From assembly GCF_000154705.2 (NCBI RefSeq), contig NZ_CM002917.1, forward strand, positions 1,196,461 through 1,260,460: a DNA stretch of 64,000 nucleotides, written 5' to 3'. This DNA is from Hoeflea phototrophica DFL-43 (GTDB lineage: Bacteria; Pseudomonadota; Alphaproteobacteria; Rhizobiales; Rhizobiaceae). Below the pieces are notes generated by a model. It made no database searches, was not told the origin of the DNA, and saw only the letters and a list, made by a program, of their open reading frames with translations. Both the position numbers and the translations under genes were made by a program. The first letter of the stretch is position 1. Every line of letters begins with the position of its first letter. Below, piece by piece: positions 8,998-18,073 of this stretch.

Positions 8998-10002
8998 TCA
9001 TCGCGACCGCGTTTGAGAGGCTCCGCGCCGCAAACGGCTTTGTGACGGTGAAAGCCCGAACTGCCGCCGGAAGGCACGGGAAAATGCTGGCTGCGAGGAA
9101 AACCCGGTTCGCGAGGCAATGTCGGTCACCGAGAGCGGCGTGTCATTGACCAGCCGGCGCGCTGCGCCCAGCCTCAGCGACAAAAAATATGCGCCAGGCG
9201 TCTCGCCCATCTGCCGGGAAAACAATTGCTCAAGTCCGCGCGCCGACATCGAGACCCGCCGGGCAATCGCCGCGATGCTCAGTGGCGCATCGATATGGGT
9301 CTCCATGATCCGGACCGCGCGCACCAGCCGCGGATCATCGCGGGAATCGCCGACGATGACATTGACCTGGGGATCGGATGCCGCTCTCAGATCGTCGTGC
9401 ACGAAGCTGCTCGCCACATCCAGCGCCAGCGGCCGGCCGAGGATGCGCTCGATCAGCTCAACCGCCATGTCAAAGCTCGGCGATGCGCCCGATGTGGTGA
9501 TGTAGCGGCCGTCCGTCACATATCTATCCGGCTTCAGATCGACATCTGGAAAAGCGGCTGCGAAATCCTCGAAATCCTCCCAATGGGTCGCGGCCCGGTG
9601 CTCGTCGAGCAAACCGGCACGCGCCAGCAGCCAGGCACCTGATTCGATGCCGAACACCAGGGTTGCGTTCCGTGCAGCCCGGTAGATATGCGCAATCACC
9701 TTTCTGTCTGTGAACCGCGCCGCGCCAAACCCCGCCACCACGGCAAAGATATCGGCGGGACGCGATGGATCGTGCGGGCCCGAAACCGGCCAGGCAATCC
9801 CTGCAGAGGTTTCCGGCGCCTCGCCATTGATGGAGACGAACCGCCAGTCAAACACCGTTCGCCCGGCCTGCCGGTTGGCGGCCCTCAGGGGTTCCGCAGT
9901 GCTCGCAAGCGTCATCATCGAACTGCCGGGCAGCACCAGAAGATCAACCCGGATCGGCCGGTCCAGAGTTGCAATCTGCGCAAGAGCTTTGCTTTGTGTC
10001 AT
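8998..10002 (-). CDS. GlxA-family AraC regulator, probable carnitine catabolism activator (CdhR-type)
   Basis: 334 aa from MTQSKALAQIATLDRP; the longer in-frame reading to 10197 would run through the divergent promoter and is rejected. The N-terminal half is a DJ-1/PfpI-like ligand domain (VDLLVLPGSSMMTLAST), without an obvious catalytic cysteine. The C-terminal ~100 residues are two AraC helix-turn-helices (LSIAAIARRVSMSARGLEQL and TDIASRTGFSSQPAFSRAFR). CdhR of Pseudomonas, a member of this family, activates carnitine dehydrogenase genes. The divergent, 76-base spaced carnitine operon supports the same role here. Confidence 0.82.
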   Translation of the reverse strand: MTQSKALAQIATLDRPIRVDLLVLPGSSMMTLASTAEPLRAANRQAGRTVFDWRFVSINGEAPETSAGIAWPVSGPHDPSRPADIFAVVAGFGAARFTDRKVIAHIYRAARNATLVFGIESGAWLLARAGLLDEHRAATHWEDFEDFAAAFPDVDLKPDRYVTDGRYITTSGASPSFDMAVELIERILGRPLALDVASSFVHDDLRAASDPQVNVIVGDSRDDPRLVRAVRIMETHIDAPLSIAAIARRVSMSARGLEQLFSRQMGETPGAYFLSLRLGAARRLVNDTPLSVTDIASRTGFSSQPAFSRAFRRQFGLSPSQSRLRRGASQTRSR

Positions 10003-10078
10003 GTAGTCTTCGTAAAATGGAATACATCTGTCTACAAGCCGGGCATGATTGACAAGTCCAAAAAGGAGGATTGGCCGC

Positions 10079-10996
10079 ATGCCCCTGACCATGAACCGCG
10101 AGGTTTTCATCACCTGCGCCGTCACCGGATCCGGATCCACACAGGACCGCAGCCCGCATGTGCCGCGCTCGCCCGAGCAGATCGCCAACTCCGCCATCGA
10201 TGCCGCCAGGGCCGGTGCCGCGATCGTCCATTGCCATGTCCGTGACCCTGAGACCGGTGTACCGCGCCGCGATGTCGCGCTTTACCGCGAAGTCACCGAG
10301 CGCATCCGCGAGGCCGAAGTCGACGTGGTTCTCAACCTGACCGCCGGCATGGGTGGTGACATCACCTTCGGACCGACCGAAAAGCCGTTGCCGCTCAATC
10401 CGGCAGGCACCGACATGGCCGGTGCGTCAGAACGCATGAAGCACATTCTCGAGTGCCTGCCCGAAATGTGCACGCTGGACTGCGGTACCATGAATTTCGC
10501 CGAGGCCGACTATGTCATGACCAACACGCCGGGCATGCTGCGCGCCATGGGCGGCATGATGACCCAGCTTGGCGTCAAGCCGGAAATCGAGGCGTTTGAC
10601 ACCGGTCACCTCTGGTTCGCCAAGGAGCTGGTCAAGGAAGGCGTGCTGGCACCCGACGCGCTGGTGCAGCTCTGCATGGGCGTTCCCTGGGGTGCGCCGG
10701 ACGATCTCAACACCTTCATGGCCATGGTCAACAATGTGCCTGATGACTGGAACTGGTCGGCCTTTTCGCTCGGCCGCAATCAGATGGCCTACGTCGCAGC
10801 CGCCGTGCTGGCCGGCGGCAATGTTCGCGTCGGGCTCGAAGACAATCTCTGGCTCGGCAAGGGCCAGCTCGCCACCAACGCGCAACTGGTCGAGCGCGCG
10901 GTGACGATTGTCGAGAACATGGGTGCGCGTGTGATCGGCCCCGCCGAAGTTCGCGAGCGCCTTAATCTCACAAAGCGCGCGCCTGCATCCGCCTGA
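10079..10996 (+). CDS. BKACE family dehydrocarnitine cleavage enzyme
   Basis: 305 aa beta-keto acid cleavage enzyme (DUF849 family, zinc TIM barrel). Start 10079 is fixed by AGGAGG at 10064-10069; the earlier in-frame start at 10049 has no such site. The zinc site is expected from IVHCHV near residue 45-50, and LEDNLW near residue 255 is typical. In carnitine catabolism a BKACE condenses 3-dehydrocarnitine with acetyl-CoA to give betainyl-CoA and acetoacetate. Adjacent carnitine dehydrogenase supports that substrate over other beta-keto acids. First gene of the operon running to 18852. The Pseudomonas equivalent is usually called cdhC. Confidence 0.85.
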   Translation: MPLTMNREVFITCAVTGSGSTQDRSPHVPRSPEQIANSAIDAARAGAAIVHCHVRDPETGVPRRDVALYREVTERIREAEVDVVLNLTAGMGGDITFGPTEKPLPLNPAGTDMAGASERMKHILECLPEMCTLDCGTMNFAEADYVMTNTPGMLRAMGGMMTQLGVKPEIEAFDTGHLWFAKELVKEGVLAPDALVQLCMGVPWGAPDDLNTFMAMVNNVPDDWNWSAFSLGRNQMAYVAAAVLAGGNVRVGLEDNLWLGKGQLATNAQLVERAVTIVENMGARVIGPAEVRERLNLTKRAPASA

Positions 10997-11018
10997 CAAC
11001 GCTCCCGGGGAGGGGATC

Positions 11019-11639
11019 ATGGACAAGGTCAAGTTCACGGCAATGAAGGATGGCGACCGGGAGGACTATGAGTTCCTCACCCGCCACGAGATCGAGTACG
11101 CGTCGAAGACCGCGGCGCGGCTGTTGGATGCGATGGTGGATCTCGATGAAAGCCTGTCGGGCTACCAGGTCACCCGGCTTGGCCATTCGCTGCAGTCGGC
11201 CACTCGCGCCTGGCGCGATGGCGCCGATACCGACTGGTTGGTCTCGGCGCTGCTGCATGACATCGGCGACATCTACGCGCCCTACAATCACGATGAATAT
11301 GCGGCCGCGATCCTCAAACCCTTCGTGCGCGAGCAATGCGCCTGGGTGGTCGAAAAACATGGCGATTTCCAGAAGCTCTATTACGCCCACCTTGTCGGCG
11401 GCGACCCGCATGCCCGCGATGCCTACAAGGGTCATGCCTATTACGAGGATTGCGCGACATTCTGCGAGCGCTGGGACCAGGCGAGCTTCGATCCCGACTA
11501 CCCGCATGAAAGCATCGACTTCTTCCGGCCGCTGGTTGAGGAGGTCTTCGCCCGCAAGGCCTATGACCCCGCCGTGATCCGCGCTGGCGAGCGGGTTGCG
11601 CTTGTTGATCCAACTGTTGCCGAAGGGCGAAACGCATGA
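11019..11639 (+). CDS. HD-domain protein, PhnZ/TmpB-like, possible diiron oxygenase
   Basis: 206 aa. The family signature is a histidine in RLGHSLQ (His56), then LLHDIGD (His80-Asp81) 24 residues on, His91 in YNHDEY and His114 in VVEKHGDF, with acidic residues near 158-160. That set resembles the six-ligand site of HD-domain oxygenases such as PhnZ and TmpB, not just a phosphohydrolase. TmpB-type enzymes act on a trimethylammonium phosphonate, so a trimethylammonium substrate in a carnitine operon is attractive. It overlaps the dehydrogenase gene by 4 bases (ATGA). The function is inference; a nucleotide-like phosphohydrolase remains possible. Confidence 0.6.
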   Translation: MDKVKFTAMKDGDREDYEFLTRHEIEYASKTAARLLDAMVDLDESLSGYQVTRLGHSLQSATRAWRDGADTDWLVSALLHDIGDIYAPYNHDEYAAAILKPFVREQCAWVVEKHGDFQKLYYAHLVGGDPHARDAYKGHAYYEDCATFCERWDQASFDPDYPHESIDFFRPLVEEVFARKAYDPAVIRAGERVALVDPTVAEGRNA

Positions 11640-13069
11640 GTGAAATCAAGACAGCTGCCATCATCGGCGGCGGTGTTATCGGCGGTGGCTGGGCTGCCCG
11701 GTTTCTCTTGAATGGCTGGGATGTGGTTGTTTCGGATCCTGATCCGGAGGCCGAACGCAAGGTCGGTGAAGTGCTCGCCAATGCGCGGCGCTCATTGCCT
11801 GCGCTGTCGGATGTCAGCGTTCCGAAAGAGGGCAGGCTCAGCTTTGCCGCGTCGCTGGCAGAAGCGGTGGCTGACGCTGACTGGATCCAGGAAAGCGCGC
11901 CCGAGCGCCTCGATATCAAGCACAAGGTTTTTGCTGACATCCAGAGCCATTGCCGCGCTGACGCGCTGATCGGCTCCTCCACCTCCGGCTTCAAGCCGTC
12001 CGAACTGCAGCAGGGCGCGGCGCGGCCCGAACAGATCTTCGTCGCCCATCCGTTCAACCCGGTCTACCTGCTGCCGGTCATCGAACTCGTCGGCGTCGAG
12101 GCAACGCTTCTTCGCGCCCGTGATGTGCTCGATGGCATCGGCATGAAACCGCTGATCGTGCGCAAGGAAATCGACGCCCACATTGCCGACCGGTTCTTGG
12201 AAGCGGTCTGGCGCGAGGCGCTGTGGCTGATCAAGGACGGCATCGCCACCACCCAGGAAATCGACGATGTCATCCGTTTCGGCTTCGGCATGCGCTGGGC
12301 CCAGATGGGCCTGTTCGAGACCTACCGGATCGCCGGTGGCGAGGCAGGCATGCGCCATTTCATCGCCCAGTTCGGCCCCTGCCTCTCCTGGCCCTGGACC
12401 AAGCTGATGGATGTGCCGGAGCTCACCGACGAGTTGACCGACATGATCGCCGGTCAGTCCGACGCCCAGTCCGGCATGCACTCGATCCGCGAACTCGAAC
12501 GCATCCGCGATGACAATCTGGTCGCGATGATGCGAGCGCTGAAAGGCCGCAACTGGGGCGCGGGCGAGTTGCTCAACGCGCAGGACGCCCGTATCAAGCC
12601 GCCGCTGCCAACCACCATCGATCAGCCATTCACCACGCTGAGCCGCGTCATCCCGATCGACTGGATGGATTACAATGGCCACATGAATGAAAGCCGCTAC
12701 GGTCAGGTGTTTTCTGACGCGGGCGACGTGGTCATGCAGATGGTCGGTGCCGATCCCGATTACATCGCCGGGGGTCTGTCCTATTTCACCGTCTCCAATG
12801 AAATCGGCTATCTCAGCGAAACTCATCTGGGCGACGTCATCCATGTCCGCACCCAAGTGCTCGAAGCCCGCGGCAAGAAGCTCAGGCTTTATCACGAGAT
12901 GATCCGCACCGGGGATGACGAGCTGCTGGCAACCTGCAATCAGCTGCTTCTGCATGTGTCACTCGAAACCCGCCGCACCTGCGAGCCCGAAGGCGAGGTT
13001 CTGGCGAAGATCACGGCGCTCGGGGAAGCCCAGTCGAAGCTGCCCAAACCAGCCAGCATGCGGGACTAG
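11636..13069 (+). CDS. L-carnitine 3-dehydrogenase fused to betainyl-CoA thioesterase
   Basis: 477 aa two-domain protein. Residues 1-310 are a 3-hydroxyacyl-CoA dehydrogenase-type fold with the NAD motif IIGGGVIGGGWAARF and the family stretch FVAHPFNPVYLLPVIELVG. Residues about 325-477 are a hot-dog thioesterase opening PIDWMDYNGHMNESRYGQVF. The dehydrogenase oxidises L-carnitine to 3-dehydrocarnitine; the thioesterase hydrolyses betainyl-CoA to glycine betaine. Thus it carries the steps before and after the BKACE reaction. Such fusions are known in rhizobia, while Pseudomonas has separate cdhA and cdhB. Confidence 0.88.
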   Translation: MSEIKTAAIIGGGVIGGGWAARFLLNGWDVVVSDPDPEAERKVGEVLANARRSLPALSDVSVPKEGRLSFAASLAEAVADADWIQESAPERLDIKHKVFADIQSHCRADALIGSSTSGFKPSELQQGAARPEQIFVAHPFNPVYLLPVIELVGVEATLLRARDVLDGIGMKPLIVRKEIDAHIADRFLEAVWREALWLIKDGIATTQEIDDVIRFGFGMRWAQMGLFETYRIAGGEAGMRHFIAQFGPCLSWPWTKLMDVPELTDELTDMIAGQSDAQSGMHSIRELERIRDDNLVAMMRALKGRNWGAGELLNAQDARIKPPLPTTIDQPFTTLSRVIPIDWMDYNGHMNESRYGQVFSDAGDVVMQMVGADPDYIAGGLSYFTVSNEIGYLSETHLGDVIHVRTQVLEARGKKLRLYHEMIRTGDDELLATCNQLLLHVSLETRRTCEPEGEVLAKITALGEAQSKLPKPASMRD

Positions 13070-13072
13070 GCG

Positions 13073-13834
13073 ATGAGCAAGCGTGTTCTCATTACCGGCG
13101 GAGGATCGGGCATTGGCAAGGCGATGGCCGAGACCTTTGCAGCCGAAGGCGCGCGGGTCTTCATCACCGACGTCAACCAAGATGTGCTCGCCGAATGCCC
13201 GGACAGCTGGCTGAAAATGGCGGGCGACGCCAGCTCTCCCGAGCATATGCGTGAAGTGTTTGCGCGCATTGCCGGCGAATGGGGCAGCCTTGATGTGCTC
13301 TGCGCCAATGCGGGCATTGCCGGTCCCACCGCACTGGTCGAGGATATCGAGCCGGAGGATTTTCGCCGCTGCCTCGCCGTCAATCTCGAAGGTGCGTTTC
13401 TGGCCGCCAAATACGCAGCGCCGATGATGAAGGCGCAGAAATCCGGGGTGATCGTCATCACGTCTTCCAATGCCGGTCTCAATGGCTTCCCCAACCGCGC
13501 ACCCTATGCGGCGGCGAAATGGGCGGAGATCGGCCTGATGAAGACGCTGGCCATGGAGCTTGGCCCCTATGGCATCCGCGCCAATGCGATCGCCCCAGGC
13601 TGCGTCGAAGGCCCACGGATTGATGGCGTGATTGCCCGCGAGGCCAAGGCCAAGGGCACAACGCCGGAAATCATCCGCGCAGGCTATGAGGCGGGTGTGT
13701 CGATGCGCTCCTTCGTCACCGCGCAGGACGTGGCCAACATGGCGGTGTTCCTGGCTTCCGAGGGCGCGCGGCTGGTCTCCGGCCAGGTGATCGCCGTCGA
13801 TGGCCATACCGAAAACCCCGACCCGAAGGTGTGA
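13073..13834 (+). CDS. SDR-family oxidoreductase
   Basis: 253 aa classical short-chain dehydrogenase/reductase. The cofactor motif is TGGGSGIGKA near the N-terminus, LCANAGIAG follows, and the catalytic Ser and Tyr-x3-Lys are in ITSSNAGLNG and YAAAKWAEI. It begins 3 bases after the dehydrogenase-thioesterase gene and ends 4 bases before the acyl-CoA dehydrogenase gene. The role in the pathway is unknown. Oxidation of a hydroxylated quaternary ammonium or of carnitine stereoisomers are options; neither can be decided from sequence. Confidence 0.8.
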   Translation: MSKRVLITGGGSGIGKAMAETFAAEGARVFITDVNQDVLAECPDSWLKMAGDASSPEHMREVFARIAGEWGSLDVLCANAGIAGPTALVEDIEPEDFRRCLAVNLEGAFLAAKYAAPMMKAQKSGVIVITSSNAGLNGFPNRAPYAAAKWAEIGLMKTLAMELGPYGIRANAIAPGCVEGPRIDGVIAREAKAKGTTPEIIRAGYEAGVSMRSFVTAQDVANMAVFLASEGARLVSGQVIAVDGHTENPDPKV

Positions 13835-13838
13835 GATA

Positions 13839-15002
13839 ATGGATTTCGGACTGACCCAGGAACAGGACATGATCGTCGAGACGACGAGGTCCTTCGTCGA
13901 GAACGAGCTCTACCCGCACGAGGCACAAGTCGAGCGAACCGGCCATCTCGACATGGATCTGGTGCGCGAAATCCAGGGTAAGGCGATTGCCGCCGGGCTT
14001 TATGCGGCCAACATCCCGGAAGAATTCGGCGGCGCCGGTCTCGATACGCCGACATGGCTGCTCTACGAGAAGGAACTGGGCCGCGCCAATTACGCGCTGC
14101 ACTGGACCTGCGTCGCGCGCCCCTCCAACATTCTCTGCGCCGGCACGCCCGAGCAGCGCGCCCGCTATCTCGAGCCCTGCGTGGCCGGCGAGAAATGGGA
14201 TTGCCTGGCCATGACCGAGCCCGGCGCGGGCTCCGACCTGCGCGGCATGAAGGCCAGCGCGAAGCAGGACGGGTCAGACTGGGTCTTGAACGGCACCAAG
14301 CATTTCATTTCTCACGCCGACATCGCCGACTTCACCATTGCCTTCATGGCTACGGGTGAAGAAGACACGCCGCGTGGCAAAAAGAAACTGATCACCGCCT
14401 TCTTCGTCGACAAGGGCACGCCCGGTTACGTCGTCCGCGACGGCTATCGCAATGTCTCGCACCGGGGCTACACCAATGCCGTCCTTGAATTCGACAATTG
14501 CCGGATCCCGGCAGAAAACGTACTCGGCGAAGTCCACAAGGGCTTCGAGGTCGCCAACACCTGGCTCGGCGCCACCAGGCTGCAGGTCGGCGCCACCTGC
14601 CTCGGCCGTGCCGACCGCGCCTTCCGGCACTCGGTTGAATGGGCGGCGACCCGCGAGCAGTTCGGCCAGCCGATCGGCAAGTTCCAGGGCGTCTCCTTCA
14701 AGCTCGCCGACATGGCGATGGAGATGAAGGCGGCCGAACTGATGATCATGGAGGCCGGCTGGAAGTTCGATCAGGGCACTGTGTCCGATGCCGACATGGC
14801 CATGGCCAAGCTCAAGGCCACCGAAATGCTCGCCATGGTCGCCGACGAGGCGATCCAGATCCATGGCGGCATGGGGCTGATGGACGAGCTGCCGCTCGAA
14901 CGCATCTGGCGCGATGCCCGCATCGAACGCATCTGGGAAGGCACATCCGAGATTCAGCGCCATATCATCTCCAGGGCGCTGCTGCGCCCGTTTGGAGCCT
15001 GA
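13839..15002 (+). CDS. Acyl-CoA dehydrogenase, probable gamma-butyrobetainyl-CoA dehydrogenase
   Basis: 387 aa FAD enzyme of normal family length; start MDFGLTQEQDMIVET. The signature CLAMTEPGAGSDLRGM binds flavin and substrate, and the C-terminal IQIHGGMGLMDELPLERIW and YEGTSEIQR-like WEGTSEIQRHI are typical. In this context it should oxidise gamma-butyrobetainyl-CoA to crotonobetainyl-CoA, the substrate of CaiD downstream. Electrons would go to ETF, which is not encoded here. It is co-transcribed with the CoA ligase 6 bases on. Confidence 0.82.
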   Translation: MDFGLTQEQDMIVETTRSFVENELYPHEAQVERTGHLDMDLVREIQGKAIAAGLYAANIPEEFGGAGLDTPTWLLYEKELGRANYALHWTCVARPSNILCAGTPEQRARYLEPCVAGEKWDCLAMTEPGAGSDLRGMKASAKQDGSDWVLNGTKHFISHADIADFTIAFMATGEEDTPRGKKKLITAFFVDKGTPGYVVRDGYRNVSHRGYTNAVLEFDNCRIPAENVLGEVHKGFEVANTWLGATRLQVGATCLGRADRAFRHSVEWAATREQFGQPIGKFQGVSFKLADMAMEMKAAELMIMEAGWKFDQGTVSDADMAMAKLKATEMLAMVADEAIQIHGGMGLMDELPLERIWRDARIERIWEGTSEIQRHIISRALLRPFGA

Positions 15003-15008
15003 AACCAC

Positions 15009-17099
15009 ATGAGCGGCACACTGACGCGATTACTGCGCCCGAAATCGGTGGTCTATATTGGCGGCTCGCAAATTGCCGGCCCCATACGCGCTGCCCGGCG
15101 CGCCGGCTATGACGGCGAGATCTGGGTCGTCAATCCGGTTCGCGACGAGATCGAGGGGATCGCCTGCTATGCAGCGATTGCCGATTTGCCGTCGCCGCCT
15201 GACGCCGCCGTCGTCGGCCTGTCGCCGGAGCGCTCGATCAAGGCGGTTGGTGAGCTCAGGCAGGCCGGAGCAGGCGGCGCGGTGGTGATGTCGTCGGGTT
15301 TTCTCGAACTGGGCACCGATGCCGGACGCGATCTTCAGCAACGGCTTGTCGCCGCCGCGGGCGAAATGGCCTTGCTGGGACCCAATTGCATGGGGCTGAT
15401 CAATCAGTTCTCAGGGGCTGCGGTCTGGGGCGATGACAACCACATCGAACGCCAGCACGGGCCTGCGGCAGCGATCATTTCGCAAAGCGGCGCGCTGCTG
15501 ATCGGCATCACCAATGTCGAGCAGGCATTTCCTCTCGGCTTTGCCATCAGCCTGGGCAATCAGGCCGTCACCGGGACGCCCGAACTCATTCATGCGCTTC
15601 TCGAAGATGATCGCATCCGCGCCATCGGATTGTATGTCGAGGGCATCAACGACGGCGAAGCCTTCGGCCAGGCATGTCGCGCGGCGTTGATCAAGGGGGT
15701 ACCGGTGATCGCGCTCAAGGGCGGCGACGGTGCTGACGGCTCGAAGATCTCCCTCAGCCATACGGCATCCATGGTGGTCGAGCGCGATCTCTGGGAATCC
15801 TTTTGCACCCGGTTCGGCATCGTCGAGGTTTCCTCGCCCAAGGCGCTGGTCGAAACCTTGAAGCTGCTCACCGTTGGCGGCCTGCCAAAGGGCAACCGGC
15901 TCTCCATCGTGTCCTACTCCGGCGGCCTGAACGGCCTTGCCGCCACCCGGTGCGGCAGTCTCGGGCTGAAACTGCCCATGCCCACTCAAGCCAATGGCGC
16001 GTTCATACGCGATCTGCTGCCTGAAACGGTCACGCTCAGCAATCCGCTCGATCTCAACATACCCTTCAGCGCCAGCGATGGCAGCATCTCGATGCGCGAC
16101 ACCAAGGGCGTTGCCGATGCGATTGCCGCCTTCGCCGAAGACGTGTCCGACCAGATCGTCTTTTTCATTGATGTCCCGCGTCCCGGCGCCGGCAATCTCG
16201 ACCGGGTTTGGTGCGATTCCATGGAAGCCCTGATCGAGGTCCGCAACCGCCTCGGCATCCCGGTCTCGGTTGCCGGGATCCTGCCGGAAGGGCTTGCCAC
16301 GGATTTCAGAAAGCACATGCAGACCAACGGCGTCGCCGCCCTGCTGGGATATTCCGACACGATGGAGGCGCTGGCTGTCAGCGCCAGGATTGCCGCCAAC
16401 AGGGCCAGGATCCTCAAGCAGAACCGGCCCGAGCCATTGATCGCCGGTGGGGAGCCGCAAGGAGCGATGATGCACAATGAGGCCGTTTCCAAGGCGGCCT
16501 TGAAAGCCTTTGGCCTCACCACCCCGCACCATATTGTCGTCCCGATCGAAGATGCGGCGAACGCGGCGTCCAGTCTCGGCTTTCCGGTTACGGTGAAAGT
16601 GCACAGCGACACCATCGCCCACAAAGCCCGCATCGGCGGCGTGCACCTCAATCTCGGCGACAGCGCCATGGTCACCGCAGCCGTTGTTTCGATGACCGAA
16701 ACCGTCTCCCGGGCGGAAGGCGGCCATGCGGTCACCCATGTACTGGTCGAATCCATGATTGCCGGCGCAGAGGCGGAACTGATCCTTGGCATCAAGCGCC
16801 ATCCGTCGATGGGTCTGGCCTTGATGATCGGCAAGGGCGGCGTTCACGCCGAAGACCTTGCCGTGTTCGAAACGGTATTGCTGCCAATCGACGGGCCGGA
16901 GCTTGATCGCGCCTTGCACCGGCTCGGATATCGCAATCATGAGGCCGTCCTGGCTGCGGCCCATGCCGTTGCCAACTACGCCTTGTCCAATGCGGCAGAG
17001 CTGGTGACCCTGGATGTCAATCCGCTGCTCATCACAACAGATGGCCAGGCCATTGCAGCCGATGCGCTGATCGTGCTCGGCGGGAAGGTGGCAGGATGA
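15009..17099 (+). CDS. Acetate-CoA ligase (NDP-forming)-type acyl-CoA synthetase, probable gamma-butyrobetaine/carnitine CoA ligase
   Basis: 696 aa. Order of domains: CoA-binding Rossmann domain (residues 1-130, VYIGGSQIAGPIRAARRAGY), two succinyl-CoA-ligase flavodoxin-like domains with the phosphohistidine-type loop SLSHTASM near residue 245-255, and a C-terminal ATP-grasp domain (VTVKVHSDTIAHKARIGGVH). The fused alpha-beta layout is that of NDP-forming acyl-CoA synthetases. It most likely activates gamma-butyrobetaine or carnitine as the CoA ester, feeding the acyl-CoA dehydrogenase. The CaiC-type AMP-forming ligase is absent. Overlaps the next gene by 4 bases. Confidence 0.8.
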   Translation: MSGTLTRLLRPKSVVYIGGSQIAGPIRAARRAGYDGEIWVVNPVRDEIEGIACYAAIADLPSPPDAAVVGLSPERSIKAVGELRQAGAGGAVVMSSGFLELGTDAGRDLQQRLVAAAGEMALLGPNCMGLINQFSGAAVWGDDNHIERQHGPAAAIISQSGALLIGITNVEQAFPLGFAISLGNQAVTGTPELIHALLEDDRIRAIGLYVEGINDGEAFGQACRAALIKGVPVIALKGGDGADGSKISLSHTASMVVERDLWESFCTRFGIVEVSSPKALVETLKLLTVGGLPKGNRLSIVSYSGGLNGLAATRCGSLGLKLPMPTQANGAFIRDLLPETVTLSNPLDLNIPFSASDGSISMRDTKGVADAIAAFAEDVSDQIVFFIDVPRPGAGNLDRVWCDSMEALIEVRNRLGIPVSVAGILPEGLATDFRKHMQTNGVAALLGYSDTMEALAVSARIAANRARILKQNRPEPLIAGGEPQGAMMHNEAVSKAALKAFGLTTPHHIVVPIEDAANAASSLGFPVTVKVHSDTIAHKARIGGVHLNLGDSAMVTAAVVSMTETVSRAEGGHAVTHVLVESMIAGAEAELILGIKRHPSMGLALMIGKGGVHAEDLAVFETVLLPIDGPELDRALHRLGYRNHEAVLAAAHAVANYALSNAAELVTLDVNPLLITTDGQAIAADALIVLGGKVAG

Positions 17100-18073
17100 C
17101 GGGGATGGATCTGTCACACTATATCGGACTTGCGGGTCCGGACTATGAGGTCGATATCGAGCGGGGCAAAATCCGTGAATTCGCCCGCGCCATGGCCGCA
17201 CCCTTGCCGGATTTCGTGTCGGGTCAATTCCCCGTTGTTCCCGCCACCTTCCTGGTCTGCGCACCCTATACATGGGGATACACGCTTGAGCGTCCGCGCG
17301 GCACGGTGTTTGGCGAGATCGACCATGATTTTACGGTATCGCTGCATGCTGAGGAAAGCTTTGCCTTTTTTGGACCGGGCCTGCGCGCGGGAGATCGTTT
17401 GACAGCCAGGCCAAGCCTTGAAAAGAGCTGGACAAAAACCGGGGTTCAGGGCGGCAGCATGACATTCCTCACCATGTTGACCGAGTATAAAACGGCGGAC
17501 GGAACGCTTCGCGCCGAACAGCGCTCGACCAGCGTGACAACGCAACATGCGCCGGGCGACGGCGACGGATGGGCGGCGGAATTGCCGCCCTATGAGCCCG
17601 CCTATGATATGCTTGAGCGCAGCAGTCCCTTCAGCGGCATCGAGCGCCAGGCCTTGTCCGAGCTTCGTCTCGACACGGGGCCCGGCCCGGTGAGCGCCGG
17701 GCCGTTGTTGATGCAGGATATCGTCAGGTTTCAGGGTGTTGTCGGCGAAGATGATCCGCTCCATCATGATGCGGCCTGGGCCAGGCAGAACGGATATCCC
17801 GGGCCCTTTGCACTCGGAACCCACCAGGCCAGCCTGATGGCGGCCTATGCAGCCTACTGGCTGGCGCCGGAGGCTGTCCGCGGCTTCAAGGTGCGGTTTC
17901 GCAATATCTGCTGGCCCGGCGACAGGCTGGTCTATGATGGCCGGATATCTGGTCTGGATCCGGGCGCGGGCACAGCACAGGTGCACTTGACCTGCCGGGT
18001 TGAAAATGGCCGGCTTGTCAGCGAGGCCTGGATGGAATTTGACTTAAAAGCAAACCAAGGAACCCATCCATGA
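17096..18073 (+). CDS. MaoC/FAS1-like double hot-dog dehydratase
   Basis: 325 aa. The N-terminal half resembles the FAS1-DH/MaoC N domain (residues ~15-150, with VVPATFLVCAPYTWGY). The C-terminal half is a MaoC-like hot dog with the hydratase pair in EDDPLHHDAAWARQNGYPG. Such proteins hydrate or dehydrate acyl-CoA esters, as in mesaconyl-CoA hydratase. With CaiD next door, a second hydratase in the pathway seems redundant, so it may act on another stereoisomer or chain length. Overlaps caiD by 4 bases. Confidence 0.75.
   Translation: MTGMDLSHYIGLAGPDYEVDIERGKIREFARAMAAPLPDFVSGQFPVVPATFLVCAPYTWGYTLERPRGTVFGEIDHDFTVSLHAEESFAFFGPGLRAGDRLTARPSLEKSWTKTGVQGGSMTFLTMLTEYKTADGTLRAEQRSTSVTTQHAPGDGDGWAAELPPYEPAYDMLERSSPFSGIERQALSELRLDTGPGPVSAGPLLMQDIVRFQGVVGEDDPLHHDAAWARQNGYPGPFALGTHQASLMAAYAAYWLAPEAVRGFKVRFRNICWPGDRLVYDGRISGLDPGAGTAQVHLTCRVENGRLVSEAWMEFDLKANQGTHP

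Noticed and set aside
15411..17273. 620-residue open frame opposite the CoA ligase gene
   Set aside because: It is a codon-use shadow of the high-GC ligase gene, with no domain similarity or ribosome site.
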